Shown: positions 52,400 through 60,766, counted from the stretch's first letter. The stretch is 64,000 bases of DNA from G051132615 sp051132615 (GCF_051132615.1 NZ_CP152375.1:1550001-1614000); one strand, 5' to 3'. A program made the numbers and translations. Notes: a model not told the origin generated them from the letters alone.

Positions 52400-52405
52400 T
52401 ATAAT
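52400..52405 (+). promoter_or_regulatory. -10 box of the CAT-anticodon tRNA
   Basis: TATAAT, 24 bases before the mature tRNA; no clear -35 box at the expected distance. Confidence 0.55.
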
Positions 52406-52429
52406 CCTGCCTCTAAACTTTAGAGTTTC

Positions 52430-52506
<77 letters not shown>

Positions 52507-52518
52507 AAAAAAATCAAC

Positions 52519-52553
52519 GAGTTAGCTAATAAAAATGGGCTAGCTCTTTTTTT
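52519..52553 (+). terminator. Terminator after the CAT tRNA
   Basis: GAGTTAGC/GCTAGCTC arms (one G-T pair) and seven T's. Confidence 0.8.
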
Positions 52554-52556
52554 ATA

Positions 52557-52572
52557 TTAGACAGTTGTCTAA
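52557..52572. repeat. Palindrome next to the integrase end
   Basis: TTAGACA-GT-TGTCTAA. The TGTCTAA word recurs twice at 55696 and 55706, one helical turn apart. It may be an integrase or excisionase arm site. Confidence 0.4.
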
Positions 52573-52577
52573 TATCA

Positions 52578-53537
52578 TCATTTAACAGGCTGCACTTTGA
52601 CAGGTTTTCTTTGGTAAATTTTTGCCATTGCTTCAGGGTTAGCGTGCCCCAGTAGTTTCTTATCATCACCATCACTCCTAGCCTTTGCTCTGATATCTCT
52701 GAACGTAAATCTTTCCTGAATAATGCCTCTTTTTATACAATCAACAATTAATCTTTGCCAAGCTGTTTGTATACCACTTGAACTGTATTTTTGTCCTCTG
52801 GAGTTAACTACTAAATATTCTAATGAAAAGGGAAACTCTTTTTTGGCTCTATTCACCACATCACGTAAAGCATCAGACCAAATAACAATAATCTTAGTAC
52901 CTGTTTTATTTTGCTCAAAAAATATTCCTTCTTCTGAGATATCAGAATGCTTGATTTTTAATAAATCAGCCTGTCTTTGCCCTGTTATATAAGCTAAGTC
53001 CATTAAAATTTGAACATGTGTAGCAGCTTGTTGGTATACAGCGTAAAACTCCCAATCTACAATATATCGATCACTCGGTTTTTCCTGATTCTTTTCAACA
53101 TTTAAACAAGGATTTTTTTCTGCTAGCCCCCAGCGTATTGCTTTCCTGAATACATGAGAAAGTAACGCTATTTCTCTGTTCGCCGCAATTTTTGCTTCTC
53201 TATTATCCAAATATTGAGCAATGTGCTTGGGTAGTATTGCTGTTGGATCCATTTTGCCAAATACACCTTTGAGGATTTGTAGATGATGCTTTTGATCTTT
53301 TATTGTACCTTGAGCTTTTGTTGGTAAAACTTCACGTTCATATCTTTCAAAGATACCGAGCATAACAGGCTTTTGGTTTTCCATTCGAGTAATGCTAGAT
53401 AAGGCTTTATACATACCAGATTCATCCCCTTTTTTCGCAAGCCTTGTCCATTTATTATGACGCACATAATAATAAGCTCCATGCTTCAGATAGACGTATC
53501 GGGGAAGACCTGTATTTTTAGTACGTGGTTTACCCAT
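52578..53537 (-). CDS. Tyrosine site-specific integrase
   Basis: About 319 residues. An N-terminal arm-binding-like part, a core-binding helical domain (about 60-150) and the catalytic domain with Arg in 'AYITGQRQADLLKIKHSDI', 'FTFRDIRAKARSD', 'LLGHANPEAMAKIY' (His region and nucleophile Tyr). The ATG at 53537 overlaps the end of the DUF4224 gene by 8 bp; the longer frame upstream lies inside that gene and is rejected. It lies 70 bp from the tRNA and should integrate the element there. Confidence 0.9.
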   Translation of the reverse strand: MGKPRTKNTGLPRYVYLKHGAYYYVRHNKWTRLAKKGDESGMYKALSSITRMENQKPVMLGIFERYEREVLPTKAQGTIKDQKHHLQILKGVFGKMDPTAILPKHIAQYLDNREAKIAANREIALLSHVFRKAIRWGLAEKNPCLNVEKNQEKPSDRYIVDWEFYAVYQQAATHVQILMDLAYITGQRQADLLKIKHSDISEEGIFFEQNKTGTKIIVIWSDALRDVVNRAKKEFPFSLEYLVVNSRGQKYSSSGIQTAWQRLIVDCIKRGIIQERFTFRDIRAKARSDGDDKKLLGHANPEAMAKIYQRKPVKVQPVK

Positions 53538-53763
53538 ATTGGCCATCCTTTGCAAAGATAGAAAAATCAGGCTCTGAAGCATATTGTTTATCCTGAATGG
53601 CATCTTCATATAATCGCCATGTTGTCCGAGGTTTACCATCACGACGTTTGGAGTATTTCACCCCTAATTTATCCAATGCCCTACATTGTGCTGCTGGTTG
53701 TTCCAACCCTGTAATTTCCTGTATGTCCTCATCAGTCAGGCAGGAATTTAGATATTCAGCCAT
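53530..53763 (-). CDS. DUF4224-type small protein next to integrase
   Basis: A 77-residue protein. 'CLTDEDIQEITGLEQPAAQCRALDKLGVKYSKRRDGKPRTTW' is the DUF4224 pattern, a small DNA-binding-like family usually found directly before phage-type integrases. It overlaps the integrase start by 8 bp, so the two are probably coupled. A role as excisionase or integrase helper is plausible but not shown. Confidence 0.8.
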   Translation of the reverse strand: MAEYLNSCLTDEDIQEITGLEQPAAQCRALDKLGVKYSKRRDGKPRTTWRLYEDAIQDKQYASEPDFSIFAKDGQYG

Positions 53764-53828
53764 TTCAATTCCCTCTTAAAATAAAAATGACCCTTTGTCG
53801 GGTCAATCAATAAACATCTAAGCTGATC

Positions 53829-54245
53829 TCAAAAAAGAGAACGTAGAACCATACCGATCAATATGCCAATGATTCCTATTATTAAAAGATAAATCTTGTT
53901 TAAGGTTATGTTTTTATCAGCTAAAGAGTATTTAAACTCAGACAAATGAGCATTCACCATACCAATAACCTGTTCTTCAGCTTGTTCAGAAGAGCGTTTG
54001 GCCTCGCCCATAAGCTCCATCAAAACCTGTTCCCGATACTTTTTAATTTCAGAAACAGCACCCAAGAGTTTTTGAGTTTCTTCCTGAAGAGCCAAAAAAT
54101 GAGCAGACTGATTTTTTTCTTGAAGAAGCAATACCGCAACAATCGGGTCATCAGCCGTTAATTTAACCCCTGATATCTGAAACACCTGTTGAATGATATG
54201 CTCAATATCATCATTCTTGATTCCCTGCTCTGCTGAATAATTCAT
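53829..54245 (-). CDS. TraM-like conjugation protein (IncP type)
   Basis: A 138-residue protein with a long soluble helical part and a single C-terminal transmembrane helix ('IYLLIIGIIGILIGMVLRSLF'). Together with the TraL-like gene it overlaps by 35 bp, it matches the TraL-TraM pair of IncP transfer regions in order and layout. Sequence-level recognition is weaker than for TraL. Confidence 0.6.
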   Translation of the reverse strand: MNYSAEQGIKNDDIEHIIQQVFQISGVKLTADDPIVAVLLLQEKNQSAHFLALQEETQKLLGAVSEIKKYREQVLMELMGEAKRSSEQAEEQVIGMVNAHLSEFKYSLADKNITLNKIYLLIIGIIGILIGMVLRSLF

Positions 54246-54960
54246 CTTGTCCTAGTTGCCCCCATATATCATTTCTCACTTGTTTCAAACGTTGACGTGG
54301 CATCATAGTGAAATCAGGATGATTAGCTATTTCATCAAACGTCAGATTTAAAGAAGTCATTTTCTGAATATCTTTGCCAAATGTGTCAGGGTTACGAGGG
54401 TGCAACTCAACAGTTTTAATAATCTTATCTCGATGATCTTTCACAAATTTAAACTCAGAAAAAGATTTACCTGATTCTTCAATCTGCCCAAAATGATGAT
54501 TCAACCACACAACCACATGCGCCTGTATCCCCTTTACCGTTTTAAACAGCCCATCCAAACAATCCTTTTGTGCTTGGCCACCAGCAATAACTGAGTGGAT
54601 ATACAATTCAACCTCACTGTCTGCCAGTAAAGCATCAACCGAGTTTTCAGCCATATAAGACATTAAAGGAACAAATGTCGCCGCCCCATTATCCACAACA
54701 GCAATACCATCACCTTCAACAAGCTGTTCAACCAACCCATCAAAGTTTCGAGAGTCGATATTGTTATTGTTGTTCAGGATATTGACCACAGACACATCCA
54801 ATGCTTTATAACGGCTGAATGTTGGATTCACAGGATCAGTGTCAAAACAATGAACAGGTGTGTCCTGATTAGTGGCTCTTAAGTATTGAGCGATAAAAGA
54901 GGCAACAAGTGATTTACCCACACCACCTTTACCTTGAGTAATTAAATGAACTTCTTTCAT
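54211..54960 (-). CDS. TraL-like P-loop ATPase (conjugation)
   Basis: A 249-residue protein with a deviant Walker A 'GKGGVGKS' (about 10-17), as in the MinD/ParA/CobQ group, and 'VHCFDTDPVNPT' after it. The C-terminal half resembles TraL/MobL proteins of IncP and related transfer systems rather than ParA partition proteins ('LNHHFGQIEESGKSF'). It overlaps the TraM-like gene and follows a TrbM-like gene on the same strand. Confidence 0.75.
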   Translation of the reverse strand: MKEVHLITQGKGGVGKSLVASFIAQYLRATNQDTPVHCFDTDPVNPTFSRYKALDVSVVNILNNNNNIDSRNFDGLVEQLVEGDGIAVVDNGAATFVPLMSYMAENSVDALLADSEVELYIHSVIAGGQAQKDCLDGLFKTVKGIQAHVVVWLNHHFGQIEESGKSFSEFKFVKDHRDKIIKTVELHPRNPDTFGKDIQKMTSLNLTFDEIANHPDFTMMPRQRLKQVRNDIWGQLGQDELFSRAGNQE

Positions 54961-55008
54961 ATTATGCCTCTTAAAATAAATACAGCCTGAAAAATCAGGC
55001 TGTTTCAG

Positions 55009-55569
55009 TTATTGATTAACCCACTTACCACCATTGTATGGATCACCAACATATTTCACAGAATCAACGTTATAAGTCCACCCATGGTTAAAATACGCCG
55101 TACAGTAAGATGGTCTAGCGTTTTGAATAATGTATTTTGAGATCACACTGGGTATACTTGCACAAGGCTGTGTACGATACCCCTTTTTCCCTGAAACACA
55201 TTGTTGATATTCAGGATTCGGCACTTTAACCAGCTTACGATTGACCCGATTCAACTCATCCGCATCACAACGACCTGCACCTTTTGATATGGCACTGATT
55301 AAAGAAGGCATGCCTTCCTCTTTGCTGGATGGGCAGATACTTAAAAAATCCTTGCGTGCCTTGATTGTGTCAGACATTTTTTTCTTGTGAATGCCAAAAT
55401 AACGTTTCAACGATGGTGCGCATTCACTTGGTTTGTCACCACTGGATAAACACAAAATAGCTTCACAAGATAATCTGGTATCCCCTGTCAGGATATCCTC
55501 TTCAGCAAAAGATAAAGTTGAGGTTAAAAATAAACCGATCCCCATAAAAAAAGAACATAATTTAAATTT
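55009..55569 (-). CDS. TrbM/KikA/MpfK-like exported protein
   Basis: About 187 residues from the ATG at 55569 (the open frame extends a little further upstream). Signal peptide 'FFMGIGLFLTSTLSFAEED', then the TrbM pattern 'LSCEAILCLSSGDKPSECAPSLKRYFGI' and additional cysteines ('SICPSS', 'RCDADELN', 'QCVSGKKG', 'PCASIP', 'YCTAYF'). It groups with the TraL- and TraM-like genes as a transfer module. An AAAGATGTTC stretch precedes the start; the ribosome site is weak. Confidence 0.75.
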   Translation of the reverse strand, partial: KFKLCSFFMGIGLFLTSTLSFAEEDILTGDTRLSCEAILCLSSGDKPSECAPSLKRYFGIHKKKMSDTIKARKDFLSICPSSKEEGMPSLISAISKGAGRCDADELNRVNRKLVKVPNPEYQQCVSGKKGYRTQPCASIPSVISKYIIQNARPSYCTAYFNHGWTYNVDSVKYVGDPYNGGKWVNQ

Positions 55570-55625
55570 CATAGAACATCTTTCAAAGAATAAATAATAG
55601 ATAAGGATGAAGACTGCCTTTATTG

Positions 55626-55780
55626 CCGCCAAGCCCCTAAAGCCATGCTTTAGGATTTCGCAGTTGGGCGGTTCTGGTTTCCTGTAATAGATTTTTGTCT
55701 AAAACTGTCTAAGAAACTCCTAGACGGACGATTCACTGATAACGCAACGACCAGAATGTTGCGTAGCACATTACTGTGCG
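55626..55780. other. Structured non-coding region: candidate oriT or regulatory RNA
   Basis: Three hairpins follow each other: CCTAAAGC/GCTTTAGG with a 3-base loop (55636-55654), flanked by CCGCC/GGCGG; ACGCAAC/GTTGCGT (55742-55764); and GCACA/TGTGC with a TTAC loop (55766-55779). Between them are two direct TGTCTAA words 10 bp apart (55696 and 55706). It lies upstream of the trbM-traL-traM-like genes, where IncP-type elements carry oriT or control sites. No nic site could be recognised. Confidence 0.4.
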
Positions 55781-55963
55781 TCTTTCCCTTGTTACCAAAC
55801 GAACATAAGAATTCTTTGGAGTTATTCGGGCTAAATTGTTAATGAGCAGGTAAAAATAAGTTTGTATATTTATAATAACCATAAATAAATATATAGTCAA
55901 TTAATAGTATACATAAAGATAAAAAATAAGCTGCCTTACGCAGCTTATCGTTAAAAAATTGAT
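55781..55963. other. Remainder of the gap before the repressor gene
   Basis: AT-rich sequence with no ORF or repeat; a weak hairpin (GCTGC..GCAGC type) near 55930-55945 may end the repressor transcript. Confidence 0.3.
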
Positions 55964-56605
55964 TTATTGATTCGATACTATCCAGCTAAAAACTCGCCCT
56001 AATATTCGAATAGATTCTGTTTCTACAATTATATCTTCGTATTCTTCATTATTATATGCCCTTAATTTTATTTTATTGTCGGGCAATAGATATAATTTTC
56101 TTATTAGATTTAACTCTCCATACACGATGTTATATATTTTTCCATTAATAATATTAGTGGATGAAATATCCATAAGAGTGGTTGTCATTTCAGGGATATT
56201 AGGATACATGCTATTGTCCCTTGTTTGAACGCAAACCACATATTTTTCTTCTACTTTGTTTGCCTCTAAAATAAATTTCGGGATATTTATTAGTCTAATC
56301 TGACTCATATTCTCGCTTCCTTTTAAAATGATAGGAGCATCTAATCCCATTCTATAAAAAGGAAGTGTAACAATATCATCTTTTGAGTCTGATACTTTTA
56401 CAGGGAAAATATTCTGGTAAGGTAGAGGATATGAACAAATCTCTGCTATTTTTAATATTGTTTCAAATGATGGTTGATTTCTACCATTCTCTATTGCGGA
56501 AACGCTAGCCTTAGTCGAAAAGCCGACCTCGAAAGCTAACTCTTCTTGAGTTAAATTTTTATGTAATCTAGCAGATTTTACCCATTCAGATAATTGGATG
56601 TTCAC
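55964..56605 (-). CDS. CI/LexA-type repressor (HTH plus S24-like domain)
   Basis: A 213-residue regulator. An XRE helix-turn-helix fills residues about 8-62 ('LTQEELAFEVGFSTKASVSAIENGRNQPSFETILKI'). The C-terminal domain (about 85-213) has the S24 features: Ser in 'TRDNSMYPNI' and a Lys in 'LIRKLYLLPDNKIKLRAYNN'. No Ala-Gly or Cys-Gly cleavage pair is obvious in the linker, so autocleavage is uncertain. Divergent from a Cro-like gene, forming the decision switch of the mobile element. Confidence 0.85.
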   Translation of the reverse strand: MNIQLSEWVKSARLHKNLTQEELAFEVGFSTKASVSAIENGRNQPSFETILKIAEICSYPLPYQNIFPVKVSDSKDDIVTLPFYRMGLDAPIILKGSENMSQIRLINIPKFILEANKVEEKYVVCVQTRDNSMYPNIPEMTTTLMDISSTNIINGKIYNIVYGELNLIRKLYLLPDNKIKLRAYNNEEYEDIIVETESIRILGRVFSWIVSNQ

Positions 56606-56674
56606 TAATAATAAACCTTGTATATTTTTTTATAAAGGTAACACTTGCTTTTGCATTGTGTCGTATAGTAATAA

Positions 56675-56703
56675 TTGACAAATTTTGAAATAATAAATAC
56701 TAT
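56675..56703 (+). promoter_or_regulatory. Promoter of the Cro-like gene
   Basis: TTGACA (56675-56680), 17-bp spacer, TACTAT (56698-56703). It lies in the 128-bp gap between the divergent repressor and Cro-like genes, where the operators must also be. Confidence 0.7.
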
Positions 56704-56733
56704 TGGTAAACAAAATGGTTAGGTAAGGATTTT

Positions 56734-56955
56734 ATGATGATAAATGAAGAGAAAGAAAGTGCTTTGGAAAAAGCAATTTCCTATTTTGGTTCTCAGGCAG
56801 CACTAGGTAGGAAACTTGGTGTAGAAAGAGCTACAGTGAATAGTTGGTATAAAGAGCGCAACAAAATTCCTGCCCATATAGCTGTATCTATTGAAAAAAT
56901 CACAAATGGTACTGTTTCACGTGAAGATGTAAGACCAGACCTATTCATTAAATGA
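56734..56955 (+). CDS. Cro/YdaS-like DNA-binding protein
   Basis: A 73-residue protein with a helix-turn-helix: 'SALEKAISYFGSQAALGRKLGVERATVNSWYKERNKIPAHIAVSIEKITNG..SREDVRPDLF'. The 'RPDLF' end is typical of YdaS/Cro-type phage regulators. It faces the CI-like repressor and overlaps the next gene's start by 4 bp (ATGA). Confidence 0.88.
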   Translation: MMINEEKESALEKAISYFGSQAALGRKLGVERATVNSWYKERNKIPAHIAVSIEKITNGTVSREDVRPDLFIK

Positions 56956-57704
56956 ACATTCATTCGATACGTTCTACCCTCTCAACTGAGTTCGTTGTTT
57001 ACAGCGAATTAAGGCAGTTGTGTGATAATCACGAACCTACACTTAGGATACTAAGTAAGTTCCTCTATTGGGCTGAAAATGTGGAAAGTAAAGCCCCTCA
57101 TCGTGATGGTTGGTTCTGGAAAACAGGTAAAGACTTAGCTTCAGAAATAGGTGTTACCAGACGAGGCTATGAAGTGGCCAGAACCTATTTAACCAAGCTT
57201 GGTGTCCTTGATTTTAAAAAGGGTGGTATCTTCAATAAAATGCACTTTAGGGTCAACGCTGAAAAACTCTTAAAATTAGTTTATCAGGTCAAAGGGCTGC
57301 CTATTCCTCAAGACATTAATGAATACCAGCTTGATAGTGATGGCTTTAGGGTACCTAACTGGATGCCTATTAAACTATGGAATCAGTTTATTGGTATGCG
57401 TCAACGTAAAAAAGGACGTGCCATGCTGAATATCGATAAGAAAAAACGCATTAATGAATTAAAGGCATTACGCGATCAGAAGCTTGATATTCATCTTATT
57501 ATGGAAGAAAGCGCTATTAAAGGCTGGGCTGCCTTTTATAAACCAAACTTTAGTCCAGCAGCAAAATCACTTACTGTTCCAGTTACTCAAGAACAGATCA
57601 ATGCAGAAATCAAAGCAGCAAGAGAACCAAAAGGTACTCGTTCAACAAAAGAAACAGCTCAAGAGAACCTAAAGAATATCCTTTCAAATATTTTGAAGAA
57701 ATAA
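56952..57704 (+). CDS. Phage-type replication protein (winged helix plus DnaT-like C-terminus)
   Basis: A 250-residue protein. The N-terminal half looks like a winged helix ('GWFWKTGKDLASEIGVTRRGYEVARTYLTKLGVLDFKK'). The segment 'LWNQFIGMRQRKKGRAMLNIDKKKRINELKALRDQKLDIHLIMEESAIKGWAAFYKP' is of the DnaT/phage-O C-terminal type found in replication initiators. I infer that it starts replication of the excised element. Coupled to the Cro-like gene by a 4-bp overlap. Confidence 0.65.
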   Translation: MNIHSIRSTLSTEFVVYSELRQLCDNHEPTLRILSKFLYWAENVESKAPHRDGWFWKTGKDLASEIGVTRRGYEVARTYLTKLGVLDFKKGGIFNKMHFRVNAEKLLKLVYQVKGLPIPQDINEYQLDSDGFRVPNWMPIKLWNQFIGMRQRKKGRAMLNIDKKKRINELKALRDQKLDIHLIMEESAIKGWAAFYKPNFSPAAKSLTVPVTQEQINAEIKAAREPKGTRSTKETAQENLKNILSNILKK

Positions 57705-58072
57705 TCTCCTCCTATAGCATTATTGCGCCTAAAATTTATAAAATCGTCAAAATTAGCCTATTTTTCTAGTATTTTTGGCATAAAAAGCAAACAAATAGTT
57801 ATTTCTTCTAAAAACAATCAAACCCCTCTATTTATGTACCAAATATAGTCATTTTTGATAGTAAAATTATTCTTTTAAAAATCATTACTTTGTACATAGA
57901 GTACAGATTAGTTTGTTTATAGAAGACAAATTAGTTTGTTACTAGGTGGCATAATATACATAGAATACAAACATAGGGTTACTTCATATAAATATAGTGG
58001 TGCACCTTACTTATTTAAAAAAACTAATAAAAACCATCAGATCCACATTTTGCTTTTTTAGGAAAGAAATAC
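57705..58072. other. AT-rich region with short direct repeats: candidate origin
   Basis: A 368-bp gap downstream of the replication-type gene. It contains ATTAGTTTGTT twice (57907-57917 and 57930-57940) and TACATAGARTACA twice (57893-57905 and 57957-57969). Repeats of this kind in AT-rich DNA next to a replication gene suggest an origin or an operator, but both are only two-copy. Confidence 0.35.
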
Positions 58073-58484
58073 ATGAACAAATTATTGATTTTACCTATAT
58101 TGTTTTTGCCTTTATTTGTGCAAGCAGAAACAATCCAGTGCAAAGTAGTTGGTATTTCTGATGGGGATACAATCAGATGCTTAACTAAGCAAAAAAAAAC
58201 AGATTAAAGTTAGGTTACATCAAATAGATGCCCCAGAATCAGGACAGGCTTATGGACAAAAAGCTAAGCAAGCTTTAACTGATCTTGTTTTTGGTAAAGA
58301 AGTGCTTGTTGAAACACGTGGAATAGACAAATACAAACGGACACTCGGTATTATTATTGACAGAGATTTTATGGCATATCAAGCATGTGAAGACCGTATG
58401 TCCGAACAAGCCAGAAAAACAAATCAAAGAATGACATGGGAGTGCAATTTACCAATGCATAATATAAATCATAATCTGGCATAG
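58073..58484 (+). pseudogene. Thermonuclease (SNase-like) pseudogene, frameshifted
   Basis: ATG at 58073 with AGGAA upstream opens a signal peptide (ending near 'VQAET') and the start of an SNase domain ('CKVVGISDGDTIRC'), but stops after 44 codons. A run of nine A's (58191-58199) explains it: with one A fewer the frame continues into 'QIKVRLHQIDAPESGQAYGQKAKQAL...VLVETRGIDKYKRTLGIII'. The late part ('FMAYQACEDRM...') does not match the family, so the C-terminal third is also lost. It was once a secreted nuclease, typical of plasmid and ICE cargo. Confidence 0.8.
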
Positions 58485-58511
58485 TTCACCTTTGAAAATT
58501 CTATACCCATA

Positions 58512-59255
58512 TTAAGGTTTCATTCCATCAGAAATCCAATTGTTAAATTCCGATTTAATAACATCAGCACTATAGTTCAAATTATATTGATTATCATAAA
58601 ATGAATGGAACCATGATCTTCCTTGCTCGCCATTTGTTTTGATAAGCTGTTCGATTATATTGTCATATATTAAGTTGGATAAAATAATTGGTTGGTTACC
58701 ACCTTTATTACCTAATGATGATAAATTGGATGCTTGTGTAACTGCTTTTCCTATCCAAACTTTACTATTTATTCCAACTCCTTTTCTTCCTGCTTTAACA
58801 ACTAGCTCCAGAGATGTTGAAATACCAATACCAACAGAAATCGTAGGAAACCCTTTTTTTTCTAGTAGCTCATTAAGCATTCTCATGTAGGTATTAATCC
58901 AAAATGTTTTATCTAAACATTCATATATATCTGACTTATACGGAGTAGTATAAACTGCATATACGCAATCGCCACGAATTCCTATTTCTCTTCTATTCTC
59001 GTCATCTCGTAAGATTTCTATAATTTCAGAAGTAAAGCTACGAATTATTTTAGAAACTTTTTCTTTATCTTCATCAGCAAATAGCTTAGATGAATTTCTA
59101 ATATCTACAAAAATTCCTGTAACCCAAGCATAATAGGCGTTATCAAAAGTAAAGGCATCTTCAGAGGGAACTCTACCTTGTTCAAAAACTTGTAATTTAT
59201 TATTTAATATTTCATCTACCCGTTTTTTTCCTGCTTTATAATCATAAGTTGCCAT
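58512..59255 (-). CDS. Pycsar-type class III nucleotide cyclase (PycC-like)
   Basis: A 247-residue soluble cyclase. The catalytic domain (about 44-190) has metal-binding Asp51 in 'GIFVDIRNSS' and Asp96 in 'GIRGDCVYAVY', plus 'VGIGIS' and 'IGKAVTQASNLSSL'. Stand-alone class III cyclases beside a PycTM gene define Pycsar antiphage systems, which make cyclic CMP or UMP on infection; which base this one uses cannot be told. It follows its effector gene by 20 bp on the same strand. Confidence 0.85.
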   Translation of the reverse strand: MATYDYKAGKKRVDEILNNKLQVFEQGRVPSEDAFTFDNAYYAWVTGIFVDIRNSSKLFADEDKEKVSKIIRSFTSEIIEILRDDENRREIGIRGDCVYAVYTTPYKSDIYECLDKTFWINTYMRMLNELLEKKGFPTISVGIGISTSLELVVKAGRKGVGINSKVWIGKAVTQASNLSSLGNKGGNQPIILSNLIYDNIIEQLIKTNGEQGRSWFHSFYDNQYNLNYSADVIKSEFNNWISDGMKP

Positions 59256-59275
59256 AGTTTTCTACTTTTCATTTA

Positions 59276-59833
59276 TTAAACAGACATTGAGACTACCCAC
59301 ATCAATATAAAAGAAGAAAAACCAATTAGGGATATTTTCAATCCAGTTTGATATCTTTTAAATTTAATGCTGCAAATTGTTGAGTTTCTATGAATTTGAG
59401 AAATTAAATCATCTTTATGATTTTCTTCACTATATTCCAGTAGTACTTCTTTATATTGCTTCCAAGATGAATTGGTAGCAATATGATTAAAAAAAATTTT
59501 TGATTGGTATTCAAGGCATTTTGTATTAGCAAATAATACTGCTAATAATGTCCCAATACCGAGTATGAGTATTAGAAGGGAAATTATAAAAAAAATAATA
59601 AAAAGAATCCCTATACAACGATCAGCTACCAATATTGATTTGGTTGCATTTTTAACCGATTGAATATTCTCACTAGAAAAAAGTATTGCAAGTATAACTC
59701 CATAAATTGAAAGGACTATTGCTACTTTGTTTTCACATGTTTTTATAAAATCAATTGTTCTATCAAGTAAAATATTTAATTCAGGTATTGTAAGAAAAAT
59801 ATCTTTTTGGTCTTTTTTATTCTTGTTTAGCAT
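59276..59833 (-). CDS. Pycsar membrane effector (PycTM-like)
   Basis: A 185-residue protein with hydrophobic helices at about 37-53, 75-105 and 165-183. The first part 'LDRTIDFIKTCENKVAIVLSIYGVILAILFSS' fits the opening of the Pycsar effector (PycTM) domain, in which the conserved region precedes paired membrane helices. PycTM proteins damage the inner membrane when they bind the cyclic nucleotide. It is transcribed first, then the cyclase, from a predicted promoter at 59865-59892. Confidence 0.75.
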   Translation of the reverse strand: MLNKNKKDQKDIFLTIPELNILLDRTIDFIKTCENKVAIVLSIYGVILAILFSSENIQSVKNATKSILVADRCIGILFIIFFIISLLILILGIGTLLAVLFANTKCLEYQSKIFFNHIATNSSWKQYKEVLLEYSEENHKDDLISQIHRNSTICSIKFKRYQTGLKISLIGFSSFILMWVVSMSV

Positions 59834-59864
59834 ATCTATTCCCTAAAATGCTAATGTGGTTTGT

Positions 59865-59892
59865 AGTATAATATCATAGCCAATACGACTAA
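59865..59892 (-). promoter_or_regulatory. Predicted promoter of the PycTM-PycC operon
   Basis: On the minus strand: TTAGTC (59892-59887), 16-bp spacer, TATACT (59870-59865), about 30 bp before the effector start. Confidence 0.5.
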
Positions 59893-60169
59893 TAAATAAT
59901 AATTATTTCAACTTTAATATTGTTATCCCATATAAACTTTACTGGGTTAGGTATTAACTATATAGGAATCTGATGTAACAGAGCAAACTGTTGGTTATAG
60001 TTCAGATCCAGAAGAATATTATTGTCAAGTAGTGTTACTTATAAACATGATGGTGTATTTATGGTGTTTTTTATAAAATATAAAAATAGAGAATCAATAT
60101 TTATTTGCCAAATAAATATATAAACAAATTAAGATATAATGTCATTTGTTTAAAAAGGAGTGTGTAAAA
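59893..60169. other. Intergenic region between the first Pycsar operon and the next gene
   Basis: No intact gene. A 37-codon open stretch around 59968-60078 has no ribosome site and may be a gene remnant. AT-rich; AAAAAGGAG at 60152-60160 is the ribosome site of the following gene. Confidence 0.3.
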
Positions 60170-60766
60170 ATGACTGATATTATTTTTGATTGGAAATCAA
60201 TTATTGCTGTTGCGGTATCTATTGTTACTGTTTATGTTGGGTATAAGAGTGCTTATGATAAATTTTGGTTTTCTGATATTGATCGATTAAAAAAATTTGA
60301 TGAGGATTATAATGAGCTATCTTATTATGTTTGTGAGCTTTATGTAGCAAAAATAAGTTTATTTAGAGGGTTATCATTTGAAGATGTAAAATTTATTATG
60401 AAGTATTCCCCGACAAAAAATGATATTATTAATTTTCGCCTATCAAGAAAGTTTCTTCTCGTAAAAAATACACTTGAATGTAACCCTAAATATGATTTCA
60501 TCTTGCGTAAGAATCTTAGATTTTTCAAACAAATTAAAACTTGTATCCCGTTTATTATATTTTTAATCGTCTCTCTAACCTATATTTTTTGGAAAAAATT
60601 TCTCCCTTTTACCGAAGGACAAAGTAATATAATATTTTGTTTAGTATTTGGAATTACTTTATATTTGGAATATGTTTGTTTAAAAAATGTTTTAGCTATT
60701 AGTAGCGCATATCAAATACTCAAAAAAATTTCTTTCTATCCAAAAGAAAAAATGAAGAATATATAG
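60170..60766 (+). CDS. Membrane protein of unknown function in the defence cargo
   Basis: A 198-residue protein with three hydrophobic segments (about 9-25, 124-142 and 154-180) and a basic, aromatic-rich soluble part of about 90 residues between the first and second. I do not recognise it. The ATG at 60170 is set by AAAAAGGAG 9 bases upstream; an in-frame TTG at 60146 lies before that site. It stands alone between two cyclase loci and could be a further antiphage effector, a pure inference from context. Confidence 0.55.
   Translation: MTDIIFDWKSIIAVAVSIVTVYVGYKSAYDKFWFSDIDRLKKFDEDYNELSYYVCELYVAKISLFRGLSFEDVKFIMKYSPTKNDIINFRLSRKFLLVKNTLECNPKYDFILRKNLRFFKQIKTCIPFIIFLIVSLTYIFWKKFLPFTEGQSNIIFCLVFGITLYLEYVCLKNVLAISSAYQILKKISFYPKEKMKNI

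Noticed and set aside
53538..53642. Longer N-terminus of the integrase
   Set aside because: The extra 35 codons lie entirely inside the DUF4224 gene; the ATG at 53537 gives the usual coupled arrangement.
54211..54960. ParA-type partition protein
   Set aside because: The Walker motif fits, but the overlap with a TraM-like gene and the neighbouring TrbM-like gene favour TraL; no ParB gene is nearby.
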